Part shown: one piece after another, positions 37,933 to 44,548 of the stretch | How the letters are laid out: each line of letters begins with the position of its first letter | Numbering within the stretch: position 1 is the stretch's first letter | NCBI GenBank assembly: GCA_964572725.1 | Contig: CAZNFW010000007.1 | Span: 1-64,000 of the forward strand | Source of the DNA: Rosettibacter sp964572725 | GTDB taxonomy: Bacteria > Bacteroidota > Ignavibacteria > Ignavibacteriales > Melioribacteraceae | DNA length: 64,000 nucleotides | Direction of reading: 5' to 3' | Program-made: the position numbers and the translations under genes | Notes under the pieces: generated by a model | Databases searched by the model: none | Told to the model about the DNA's origin: nothing | Seen by the model: the letters and a program-made list of their open reading frames with translations, nothing else

Positions 37933-37983
37933 GCGATTCGTTGAATCGCAAAAATACAAGTTGCTATCGAAACGGCATTTCGA
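37933..37983. promoter_or_regulatory. Two adjacent small hairpins upstream of the GT2 gene
   Basis: GCGATTC-GTT-GAATCGC (37933-37949) and TCGAAA-CGGCA-TTTCGA (37967-37983) are perfect short inverted repeats 17 bases apart. They lie 65-115 bases upstream of the minus-strand glycosyltransferase start. They could be operator sites or leader hairpins; no partner is known. Confidence 0.3.
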
Positions 37984-38083
37984 GTTACAAAATATTATTA
38001 CCAAGAATGCAAAACAACTTATTAAATACTTAGGAACAAAAAACGATAATTAAAATGGCCTTTATTTAAATTTATTGTATGCT

Positions 38084-38113
38084 TTTATCATAGATTTAAT
38101 ATGTCTATATTTG
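38084..38113 (+). promoter_or_regulatory. Bacteroidota-type promoter for the gene at 38124
   Basis: TATATTTG at 38106-38113 is an exact match to the TAnnTTTG -7 element. TTTA at 38084-38087 is a one-mismatch -33 element 18 bases upstream. The ATG lies only 10 bases after the -7 element, so the mRNA leader should be very short. Confidence 0.45.
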
Positions 38114-38123
38114 TGTTACAAAA

Positions 38124-38474
38124 ATGAGTAAAAAAGTAGTAACATACAGTCTTATTGGTTCTTTTCTGATTTTTACTGGCATAAAAGCTGCCTCGAACCA
38201 AATAAATCAATTCAAAGAGAACCATTCTTTGCGAATTGAGAAGTTTCACTCATTCAATCAAGTAACTTTAATAGATGATAAAATAAGTTTTAAATCTATT
38301 ATTAATTATAATCAAAATAGCGAATCCTTCATTTTATCCAATATATTAAATCGCATTTACACAAATTTTCTTTTTGAGCAAATCTCTCAAAAATCTAATC
38401 TGCTGAGAAGATTTACATACAAAATGAACTCAACCCGAACCTTGACAGGGTTCATTTCAAATCTGAAAATATAG
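38124..38474 (+). CDS. Small hypothetical membrane-anchored or exported protein
   Basis: 116 residues, no family recognised. One hydrophobic N-terminal segment (VVTYSLIGSFLIFTGIKA) follows MSKK and could be an anchor or a signal peptide. The remainder is polar and rich in Asn, Ser and Phe, with no catalytic motif or Cys. A good promoter-like element directly upstream, and an end 71 bases before rlpA in the same direction, favour a real gene. It might be a short cell-envelope partner of RlpA, which is only a contextual guess. Confidence 0.45.
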   Translation: MSKKVVTYSLIGSFLIFTGIKAASNQINQFKENHSLRIEKFHSFNQVTLIDDKISFKSIINYNQNSESFILSNILNRIYTNFLFEQISQKSNLLRRFTYKMNSTRTLTGFISNLKI

Positions 38475-38545
38475 CATAATAAAAATTTCCACCTGAATAT
38501 TTTCTTTATTCTTGAAGGTATGTTAAACAAAAAGTGAGGTATTTA

Positions 38546-39025
38546 TTGCGTGCAGTAAAATTAATTCTAATAATACTAATAATAGTAATAACAGTTGGAG
38601 TTATAAATTTTGGTGATTCAACTGCAAGAGAAACAACTATTTTAGATAGAGTAAGAATAAGTAAAGATTCAAATCCAGAAATTGTTCCAATAAATTTCAA
38701 TGAATTAGGAATAATGAAAGCATCTTGGTATGGTCCGGGATTTCATGGTAAATTGACTGCAAATGGTGAAATATATAATCAAATGGCACTTACAGCTGCT
38801 CATAAAGATTTGCCGTTTGGTACTTATCTTAGAATAACAAATATTAAAAATGGTAAAAGTGTAATTGTTAGAATCAATGACAGAGGTCCTTATATTGAAG
38901 GGAGAGATTTAGATTTGTCAAAAGGAACAGCACTTGCACTTGGAATGATAAAACGCGGAGTAATAAGAGTAAAAGTAGAAGAAATAGTTGTAAATGATAT
39001 TAATCCAGTAACAAACTTAAATTAG
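38546..39025 (+). CDS. rlpA: RlpA-like septal ring lytic transglycosylase family protein
   Basis: 159 residues from the TTG at 38546, chosen because GAGG lies 6-7 bases before it. A GTG at 38534 is in frame but would put this site inside the gene. After one N-terminal hydrophobic segment comes the double-psi beta-barrel: KASWYGPGFHGKLTANGEIY, LTAAHKDLPFGTYLRITN and VRINDRGPYIEGRDLDLSKG, with the catalytic Asp in NDRGP. RlpA cleaves glycan strands lacking stem peptides, which matches a cell envelope that also has the AmiC-like amidase. The usual SPOR domain is absent. It ends 40 bases before a strong terminator. Confidence 0.88.
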   Translation: MRAVKLILIILIIVITVGVINFGDSTARETTILDRVRISKDSNPEIVPINFNELGIMKASWYGPGFHGKLTANGEIYNQMALTAAHKDLPFGTYLRITNIKNGKSVIVRINDRGPYIEGRDLDLSKGTALALGMIKRGVIRVKVEEIVVNDINPVTNLN

Positions 39026-39329
39026 CATTGAAAGTATAAGAATCATCAAATATGATAATTGATTAAAGTCGGGATTAAAACCCGACTTTTTTGTTTTAAA
39101 ATTTGTGAAACTATAAGATTATTAAAGAGGGATTTTTCAGAAAATTAAATGCAAACAAATTCATTTATTAAATCACAACATACCGAATAGGAAAATTCGC
39201 AAAGTTCATTGAATACTTACAACTCAATTTGAAATATATTAAGCCATGAAATGAAATTCAGAGAATTACAAATTTATTTGTCTTTATTATATGTAGCGTA
39301 AAATTTAGTGGTCTGCTTTAAAATTTTTT
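39026..39329. other. Intergenic region between convergent rlpA and the histidine kinase gene
   Basis: 304 bases. The first 70 hold the rlpA terminator. In the remaining AT-rich stretch (39097-39329) I see no convincing open frame, promoter, repeat or RNA structure. Confidence 0.6.
39065..39096 (+). terminator. Intrinsic terminator of rlpA
   Basis: AAAGTCGGG (39065-39073) and CCCGACTTT (39081-39089) form a perfect 9-bp stem with a 7-base loop, followed by TTTTGTTTT. This is a textbook Rho-independent terminator on the plus strand. Confidence 0.93.
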
Positions 39330-40754
39330 TCACTTAAGTGGTAATTCTGCAATAAATTCAATATAGTTTGGAAATTTTTCAGCTTTAACTTCGCCCGAAT
39401 GTAAATTTACAATTGATTTAACAACGGATAATCCAAGTCCTACTCCACCAGTTCTCCTTGTTCGAGATGAATCAACTCGATAGAAACGATCAAAAATTTT
39501 TTCAATGTCTTTTTGAGAAATATCATCACACCAATTTTTTACAGTGATATTAAATTTAACATTATCTATAATATTCGAAGATATAATTACTGGATATCCA
39601 TCTGTGCCATATTTGATTGCATTATCAATAAGATTTGTAACAGCTTGTTTAATCAAATCTGGATCGAAGTAAGCAGAAAAATCTTCTTTCATTTCAAGTT
39701 TAAGCTCTGTATTTTTTTCATGAGCTAAAACAGATGCATTTTTTATTATGCCGTTTAGAAATTCTTTTACATTTACTTCAATCTTATTAAGCTGAATTAA
39801 ATTATTTTCACTCTTTGATATAAAAAACAAATTATCAACAATCTTTATTAATCGTAGAGTTTCTTCATAATTACTTTTAAGAATTTCAATATACTCGGCT
39901 GGGGATTTTTCTGATTTAAGTGCAATTTCAATTTCACCTCTTAAAATAGTAAGAGGAGTTTTCAATTCATGAGCTGCAGAAATTGAAAATTGATTCATAT
40001 AATCAATCGAAGTTTTAATCCGTTGAATCATCTCATTCATTTTTTTGACAAGCCTTCCAAATTCGTCATTATGTTCTTCGCCAGGAATTATTTCATTAAG
40101 ATTATGTGCAGTTATCTCTTCGGTTTTCTTAATAATTATATCAATTCTCGATAATGACCTTTGTGAAATAAGGGCACCGCCAATTATGGAAATGAGAAAG
40201 AATATTGGGGCAATTATTACATAAATATCTGTTAAGCTGTTAATTGTTTGAAAAATATGTTCTTTTGGATAAGCAACAATTACGTTATAATTTCCATTTT
40301 TAATTTGAATTGCTCTAATCTCATCGCTTGATATTCGAGAATCAGTAAAATCAAAAGTTTTTGTATAGGACTTAATTTGAGGAAACTCTAACTTAACTTT
40401 AACAAGATTTGCAGATTGATAAATTACCTTTGAGCCAGAAGATATTTGGATATAAGTATTTCGTTCATTAAAAACTACAACATCATAAATTATATCCCAT
40501 ATTAAATCTTCTTCGCTTGCATAAATATCATTTGGTTGAAAAGTCTCAAGGTCAATGTGTTTTGATTTTAAGATATGGAGAATAGCATTAGCTTGTGCGA
40601 AAAGAGAAAGGTCGAGTCTTTTGATTGAATTTGTATAAAGGTAATAATAAATAATTACACCGAGAATAATTTCCAGCATTAAAAAAAGAAGTGCATACCA
40701 TATTGTCATCTTAAATCGTGTAGATAAAACATATGCCTTTATTCTGTTCTTCAT
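39330..40754 (-). CDS. Two-component sensor histidine kinase
   Basis: About 474 residues from the ATG at 40754; an in-frame TTG at 40766 would overlap the regulator stop. Architecture: one N-terminal TM helix (TIWYALLFLMLEIILGVIIY), a periplasmic sensor of about 140 residues, a second TM near 180, HAMP, then HisKA with AAHELKTPLTILRGE containing the phospho-accepting His. The ATPase domain has NLIDNAIKYG and GGVGLGLSVVKSIV. It is of the EnvZ/CusS-like class. It is coupled to the response regulator gene directly upstream. The signal is unknown. Confidence 0.93.
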   Translation of the reverse strand: MKNRIKAYVLSTRFKMTIWYALLFLMLEIILGVIIYYYLYTNSIKRLDLSLFAQANAILHILKSKHIDLETFQPNDIYASEEDLIWDIIYDVVVFNERNTYIQISSGSKVIYQSANLVKVKLEFPQIKSYTKTFDFTDSRISSDEIRAIQIKNGNYNVIVAYPKEHIFQTINSLTDIYVIIAPIFFLISIIGGALISQRSLSRIDIIIKKTEEITAHNLNEIIPGEEHNDEFGRLVKKMNEMIQRIKTSIDYMNQFSISAAHELKTPLTILRGEIEIALKSEKSPAEYIEILKSNYEETLRLIKIVDNLFFISKSENNLIQLNKIEVNVKEFLNGIIKNASVLAHEKNTELKLEMKEDFSAYFDPDLIKQAVTNLIDNAIKYGTDGYPVIISSNIIDNVKFNITVKNWCDDISQKDIEKIFDRFYRVDSSRTRRTGGVGLGLSVVKSIVNLHSGEVKAEKFPNYIEFIAELPLK

Positions 40755-40762
40755 AAATTTTT

Positions 40763-41434
40763 TCAATCTTCTTTAATTATATAACCCACACCTCGAATTG
40801 TATGAATTAACTTTTTATCGAATCCTTGGTCAATTTTGTTGCGAAGTTTATTAATATAAACATCAATTACATTTGTATCGGTATCGAAGTGATAATCATA
40901 AACATGTTCAATTAATTTAGTGCGGGATACAATTTTGTTTTTATTTCTTAAAAGATATTCCAGGATTGAGAATTCTTTTGGGGTTAATATTATTTCTTTG
41001 TTATTTCTAAAAACCGTATGAGTAATTAAGTCTAATTTAAGGTCTGCAGCAAAAAGAATATTTGATATTAACTTTTCTCCCCGTCTTAATAATGCGCGAA
41101 CTCTTGCCGTTAATTCTTCGAATGCAAATGGTTTTGTCAAATAATCATCTGCTCCAGCATCCAAGCCTTCAACTTTATCACTTACAGAATCTTTTACGGT
41201 AAGCAATAAAATTGGTGTAATAATTTTTCTTTTTCTTAATTCTTTGGTTAAAGTTATTCCATCAATGAAAGGAATCATTATATCTAAAATTATAAGGTCA
41301 TATTCTTCTGATGAAGCAAGGTCTAAACCCTCTTTTCCGTTATATGCAACATCGACTGTGAAGAATTCTTCTTCTAAACCTTTTTTAATAAAAGAAGCTA
41401 CTTTTTTTTCGTCTTCTACAACTAAGATTCTCAT
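40763..41434 (-). CDS. OmpR/PhoB-family response regulator
   Basis: 223 residues. The receiver domain has VVEDEKKVASFIKKGLEE, the phosphorylated Asp in YDLIILDIMIPFIDG, and LLLTVKDSVSDKVEGLDAGA with the conserved Thr and LTKPF Lys. The C-terminal winged helix shows LTPKEFSILEYLLRNKNKIV and TNVIDVYINKLRNKID. It should be phosphorylated by the kinase encoded next and bind DNA repeats. An intrinsic terminator ends only about 10-16 bases upstream of its start, so it may be expressed by read-through. Confidence 0.95.
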   Translation of the reverse strand: MRILVVEDEKKVASFIKKGLEEEFFTVDVAYNGKEGLDLASSEEYDLIILDIMIPFIDGITLTKELRKRKIITPILLLTVKDSVSDKVEGLDAGADDYLTKPFAFEELTARVRALLRRGEKLISNILFAADLKLDLITHTVFRNNKEIILTPKEFSILEYLLRNKNKIVSRTKLIEHVYDYHFDTDTNVIDVYINKLRNKIDQGFDKKLIHTIRGVGYIIKED

Positions 41435-41444
41435 AACATAAATT

Positions 41445-41474
41445 TATAAAAAAGGAGAGTAATAAACTCTCCTT
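41445..41474 (-). terminator. Intrinsic terminator/attenuator between the Lys-rich protein gene and the response regulator
   Basis: On the minus strand AAAGGAGAGT (41474-41465) and ACTCTCCTTT (41460-41451) form a perfect 10-bp stem with a short AT loop, followed by a T-tract (TTTTTTATAAA). It lies just before the response regulator start at 41434. Confidence 0.88.
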
Positions 41475-41514
41475 TGATAATTTTTCCTTAAAGAAAAAAT
41501 TCAGAGATGAAAAA

Positions 41515-41805
41515 CTATTGCTTCTTTTCTTCTTTAGGTTTAGCAGTCTCTGATTTCTTATGCATTTTTTTATGAGTTTTTTCAGCTTTTGTTGTATCCT
41601 TTTTTACTTCTTTTTTAGTTTCAGTTACAGGTTTAGACTTCTCTGCTTTTTGTTCTGAACTGGTTGCAGAAGGAGCTTTTGTTTCTACTTTATGAGTTTT
41701 AGGTTTTTCAGCACTTTTTGTTTGTGTTTGTGCAAAAACGCCGCTGCTTAAAAAAGCAATAGCAACAAATACTGCCAGGATTGATGAAAAGATTTTTGAT
41801 TTCAT
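41515..41805 (-). CDS. Exported Lys-rich low-complexity protein
   Basis: 96 residues from the ATG at 41805, which has AGGAG a few bases upstream; an earlier ATG 27 bases upstream lacks such a site. The signal peptide (FSSILAVFVAIAFLSSGVFA) is followed by a tail made almost only of Lys, Glu, Thr, Ser, Ala and Pro (for example SEQKAEKSKPVTETKKEVKK). It has no folded-domain motif. It could be a periplasmic polycation similar in composition to acid-shock or histone-like secreted proteins. It sits immediately upstream of a two-component system, suggesting regulation together, though a terminator lies between. Confidence 0.7.
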   Translation of the reverse strand: MKSKIFSSILAVFVAIAFLSSGVFAQTQTKSAEKPKTHKVETKAPSATSSEQKAEKSKPVTETKKEVKKDTTKAEKTHKKMHKKSETAKPKEEKKQ

Positions 41806-42014
41806 AATATTACTCCTTTTGTTGTTATACAAATTGTTGTATATATTTTAATTGACAAGTGAAACATACTTGAAAATGATTAATTCTATCTTAAAGAAAG
41901 ATTAAAATTTTTTAATGAATGATAGATGCACTTGAAAATAATTATGCATAAGTATTAAAAAAATTACATTACCCTCTAAACATATTTTACAACAATACGA
42001 TAATTAACCAGAAT

Positions 42015-42047
42015 CGTTTATCAATTTACACAGAGGATTGATAAACG
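42015..42047 (+). promoter_or_regulatory. Hairpin in the leader of the major DUF4402 gene
   Basis: CGTTTATCAA (42015-42024) and TTGATAAACG (42038-42047) are perfect 10-bp inverted repeats with a 13-base loop containing ACAGAGGA. The ribosome site of the gene at 42085 is CAGAGAGG, similar to the loop. The element may be an operator or an mRNA leader structure. Confidence 0.5.
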
Positions 42048-42084
42048 AAAGTAATAATTATTAATTATCACAGAGAGGTGCTAA

Positions 42085-42576
42085 ATGAAAAAGCTAGTAA
42101 TAGCTCTATCTATTTTTGTGTTCTCTTCTTTAGTTACAACAAGCTATGCACAAAGTAGTGCTAGCGACAACGTTCAGGTTACAGCTAACATACTTGCTGG
42201 ATTGTCTATACAGCACATTTCTGGCAACCTGGACTTTGGCAACATAGTTGTAACAGGCAGCCCCCAAAACCCATCCAAAACTCCTGATAATGGAGCAGTA
42301 TTCGAAGTAACAGGTAACAATAATACTGCTGTTACTGTAACATTTAATAATGTTACGCTCACAAATGGTGCAACAGGCAGTATGACTTTCACCCCAAGTG
42401 TAGAACATACTACAGTTAACACTTATACTTCACCAACATCGGTTACAAGCGGGAATCAAATTACTCTTACTGCTACTGGAAAAGGTTGGTTATGGGTTGG
42501 TGGTTCTCTGGCTGTTGCAGCTAATCAAGAAACTGGCTCCTATTCAGGAACATTTACAATTTCTGTTGCTTATTGA
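42085..42576 (+). CDS. DUF4402 protein, probable major pilus-like subunit
   Basis: 163 residues with signal peptide (LVIALSIFVFSSLVTTSYAQ). The mature beta-rich domain begins with an alternating strand, DNVQVTANILAGLSI, and contains GNLDFGNIVV, then GSMTFTP, GKGWLWVGGSLAVAANQETG and the C-terminal strand YSGTFTISVAY, the pattern of DUF4402 proteins. Codon use is visibly richer in C and G than in neighbours, and it has a good ribosome site (GAGAGGTG), so high expression is likely. It is followed by its own terminator and then two paralogues, a chaperone and an usher, which is the layout of a major subunit in chaperone-usher operons. Role as polymerising surface subunit is inferred. Confidence 0.8.
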   Translation: MKKLVIALSIFVFSSLVTTSYAQSSASDNVQVTANILAGLSIQHISGNLDFGNIVVTGSPQNPSKTPDNGAVFEVTGNNNTAVTVTFNNVTLTNGATGSMTFTPSVEHTTVNTYTSPTSVTSGNQITLTATGKGWLWVGGSLAVAANQETGSYSGTFTISVAY

Positions 42577-42591
42577 TGGGGCTGATTTATT

Positions 42592-42630
42592 AAAGACACT
42601 GCCATGTAATTGGTGGTGTCTTTTCTTTTA
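42592..42630 (+). terminator. Intrinsic terminator after the major DUF4402 subunit
   Basis: AAAGACAC (42592-42599) and GTGTCTTT (42616-42623) enclose a CCA/TGG inner stem and are followed by TCTTTTATTT. A partial read-through terminator here would set a high ratio of the first subunit to the downstream genes. Confidence 0.85.
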
Positions 42631-42682
42631 TTTATTGTTCTTTGATTGATATTTGCATCTTTATTCATTATAATAAAGATGT

Positions 42683-43195
42683 ATGATAAAAAATTCAATT
42701 ATAGTATTAATAGTTTTTCTCTCGGTAAACATTTATGCACAATCTGGAAGTGCAAGTGCTAATGTTACAGCAAATGTAGTTACACCAATTTCAATTATTA
42801 CAACGGGTAATATTGATTTTGGAGATGTAATAGTTATGCCTAATGCTTATCAAGTGACAAAATCACCTGATAGTGGTAGTAAGCACGAAGTGCAAGGAAA
42901 TCCAAACAGTAGTGTAACAATATCTTTTAACTCTGTTACACTTGATAACTTTAGCTGGGTAGCACAACATGGAGGAACTACTGGAACGATGACATTTGTA
43001 CCAGAAGTTAAACATACAGGAACTAATCCAAATTATGTTAATCCTACTAATGTAACAAATGGCGGGGTTTATCAATTGATAGATGTTGGCGGAGTTGGTA
43101 AACTTTATTTGTGGGTGGGAGGTTCAATAACTGTAAATGCTAATCAACCGGTTGGATATTATACAGGAACATTTGTAATTAATGTTTCTTATTAA
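42683..43195 (+). CDS. DUF4402 protein, second subunit
   Basis: 170 residues, paralogous to the preceding gene. After a signal peptide (IIVLIVFLSVNIYAQS) come ASANVTANVVTPISIITTG, GNIDFGDVIV, TGTMTFVPEVKHTG, GKLYLWVGGSITVNANQPVG and the final strand YTGTFVINVSY. Shared spacing with the first subunit shows recent common origin, while loops differ. It lacks Cys. It is 2 bases before the third subunit gene, so the second and third are co-translated. Likely a minor or tip subunit. Confidence 0.78.
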   Translation: MIKNSIIVLIVFLSVNIYAQSGSASANVTANVVTPISIITTGNIDFGDVIVMPNAYQVTKSPDSGSKHEVQGNPNSSVTISFNSVTLDNFSWVAQHGGTTGTMTFVPEVKHTGTNPNYVNPTNVTNGGVYQLIDVGGVGKLYLWVGGSITVNANQPVGYYTGTFVINVSY

Positions 43196-43197
43196 AA

Positions 43198-43674
43198 ATG
43201 AAAATAAAGTTACTACATAGTAAATATTTATTTTTAATATTTTTATATCTTATAATAAATGAAACAATTTTAGCTCAATTAATAGTTAGTAAACTTAACG
43301 ACTTATCTTTTGGGACCGTGTTTAAAGGTTATTCTGCTTCTGTCAATCATATTGACATTAATGCAGCCAAATTTTATTTCAACACAGGTAATCTTAAAAA
43401 TGTAAATATACTTGTTCAATTTATTTTGCCGCAGTATTTAACTGATAACATCAATAATCTTCCTATTTCATTCAGTACACAACAATCGGCATGGTCTAGA
43501 AGAGATTTAACTACTGGAAGAAGAAATTTTAACCCATATCAGCCATTAAGATTTAATGGGTTGAAAAAGAATACAAGTATTTATATATGGATGGGAGCAA
43601 CAATCACTGTTCCAACTTATATTGGGAGTGGTTTATATAGTGGGACAATTATAATGAATGTAGAAAGAATATAA
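43198..43674 (+). CDS. DUF4402-like third subunit (diverged)
   Basis: 158 residues. Signal peptide YLFLIFLYLIINETILAQ is followed by a diverged version of the same fold: LNDLSFGTVFKG corresponds to the LDFGNIV block, then ISFSTQQSAWSRRD, and the C-terminal IYIWMGATITVPTYIGSG then YSGTIIMNVERI corresponds to the last two strands of its paralogues. It starts 2 bases after the second subunit. It may be an initiator or adhesin-proximal subunit. The assignment rests on the C-terminal pattern and location. Confidence 0.65.
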   Translation: MKIKLLHSKYLFLIFLYLIINETILAQLIVSKLNDLSFGTVFKGYSASVNHIDINAAKFYFNTGNLKNVNILVQFILPQYLTDNINNLPISFSTQQSAWSRRDLTTGRRNFNPYQPLRFNGLKKNTSIYIWMGATITVPTYIGSGLYSGTIIMNVERI

Positions 43675-43702
43675 TATAAACTCATTAACAAGGTAATCAA
43701 AC

Positions 43703-44530
43703 ATGAAAAAGTTTTATCTATACCTATTGCTTATCCCAAATTTAATTTTTTCTCAAATTATTATTTCTCCATATGTGGTTTATTTAGATAATAAAAATCA
43801 ATTTGCAAATATGATCGTTCAAAATGAATCTGACGAACCTTATGAAATTGGTATCTCATTCAAGTTTGGATTTCCGGTTTCTGATTCTCTTGGTAATCTT
43901 TCAATGAAATATATTGATGAACCAACAACAGAGTATCCCTCAATTTTAAATTATGTAAGAGCATTTCCTAAAAAATTTATTTTGAATCCAAGACAAAAAC
44001 AATTAATAGGATTAACTATTAAACCGCCTCAAAATCTTGAAGATGGAACTTATTGGGTAAGAATAGTAACATCTTCTACTAAGCAAAAAACACAACCTTT
44101 ACTTGATACAAATAATCAAAATTTGAGTGCACAAATTAATTTTGTATTGAACCAGATAACCACAATGCTTTACCGAACCGATAATGCGAGTACTGGTATA
44201 GAAATTATTGAAACTAAATATTATAAAAATCCAGATAGACTTGACATTGTCACATCTTTAAAAAGATTAGGCAACTCCCCTTTTTTTGGTGATGTTATTG
44301 TAATGCTTTATGATGAGGACAATAATCTTATTAAAACTGATACTCAACATGTAAAAGTGTTTTATGATTTGCATGTGAGGAATAGTATTAATCTAACTGA
44401 GCTACCGAAAGGTAAATACCATGCAGAAATCAAGGTAATCCATAATGAAAAGGAAGATATTCAAAAAAATGTACCAATTAAGTTGATTAAAGATAATGTA
44501 AAAAATACTTTAGAAATATTAATTGATTAA
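43703..44530 (+). CDS. PapD-like periplasmic pilus chaperone
   Basis: 275 residues with a signal peptide (MKKFYLYLLLIPNLIFSQ). The N-terminal Ig-like domain has IIISPYVVYLDNKNQFANMI and VQNESDEPYEI, then FILNPRQKQLIGLTIKPPQN and GTYWVRIVTSS, which corresponds to the G1-strand and hinge region of PapD/archaic-type chaperones. A second beta domain follows (TTMLYRTDNASTGIEIIETK). The canonical Arg/Lys pair is not certain by eye. Placed between subunits and usher, it is best read as the dedicated chaperone of this system. It is longer than typical PapD (about 240). Confidence 0.7.
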   Translation: MKKFYLYLLLIPNLIFSQIIISPYVVYLDNKNQFANMIVQNESDEPYEIGISFKFGFPVSDSLGNLSMKYIDEPTTEYPSILNYVRAFPKKFILNPRQKQLIGLTIKPPQNLEDGTYWVRIVTSSTKQKTQPLLDTNNQNLSAQINFVLNQITTMLYRTDNASTGIEIIETKYYKNPDRLDIVTSLKRLGNSPFFGDVIVMLYDEDNNLIKTDTQHVKVFYDLHVRNSINLTELPKGKYHAEIKVIHNEKEDIQKNVPIKLIKDNVKNTLEILID

Positions 44531-44548
44531 AAAATTTTTAATGTAATT

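Noticed and set aside
37871..38053. Open frame of 60 codons on the plus strand upstream of the 38124 gene
   Set aside because: It overlaps two perfect hairpins, has no ribosome site or signal motif, and its composition is that of AT-rich spacer. Treated as chance.
42015..42047. FNR/CRP operator or c-di-GMP riboswitch
   Set aside because: The ATCAA/TTGAT halves are inverted relative to an FNR site and 13 bases apart, and the conserved c-di-GMP riboswitch core is not present.
42130..42422. Minus-strand frames of 82-92 codons inside the first DUF4402 gene
   Set aside because: Antisense shadow of a gene with clear signal peptide and domain pattern.
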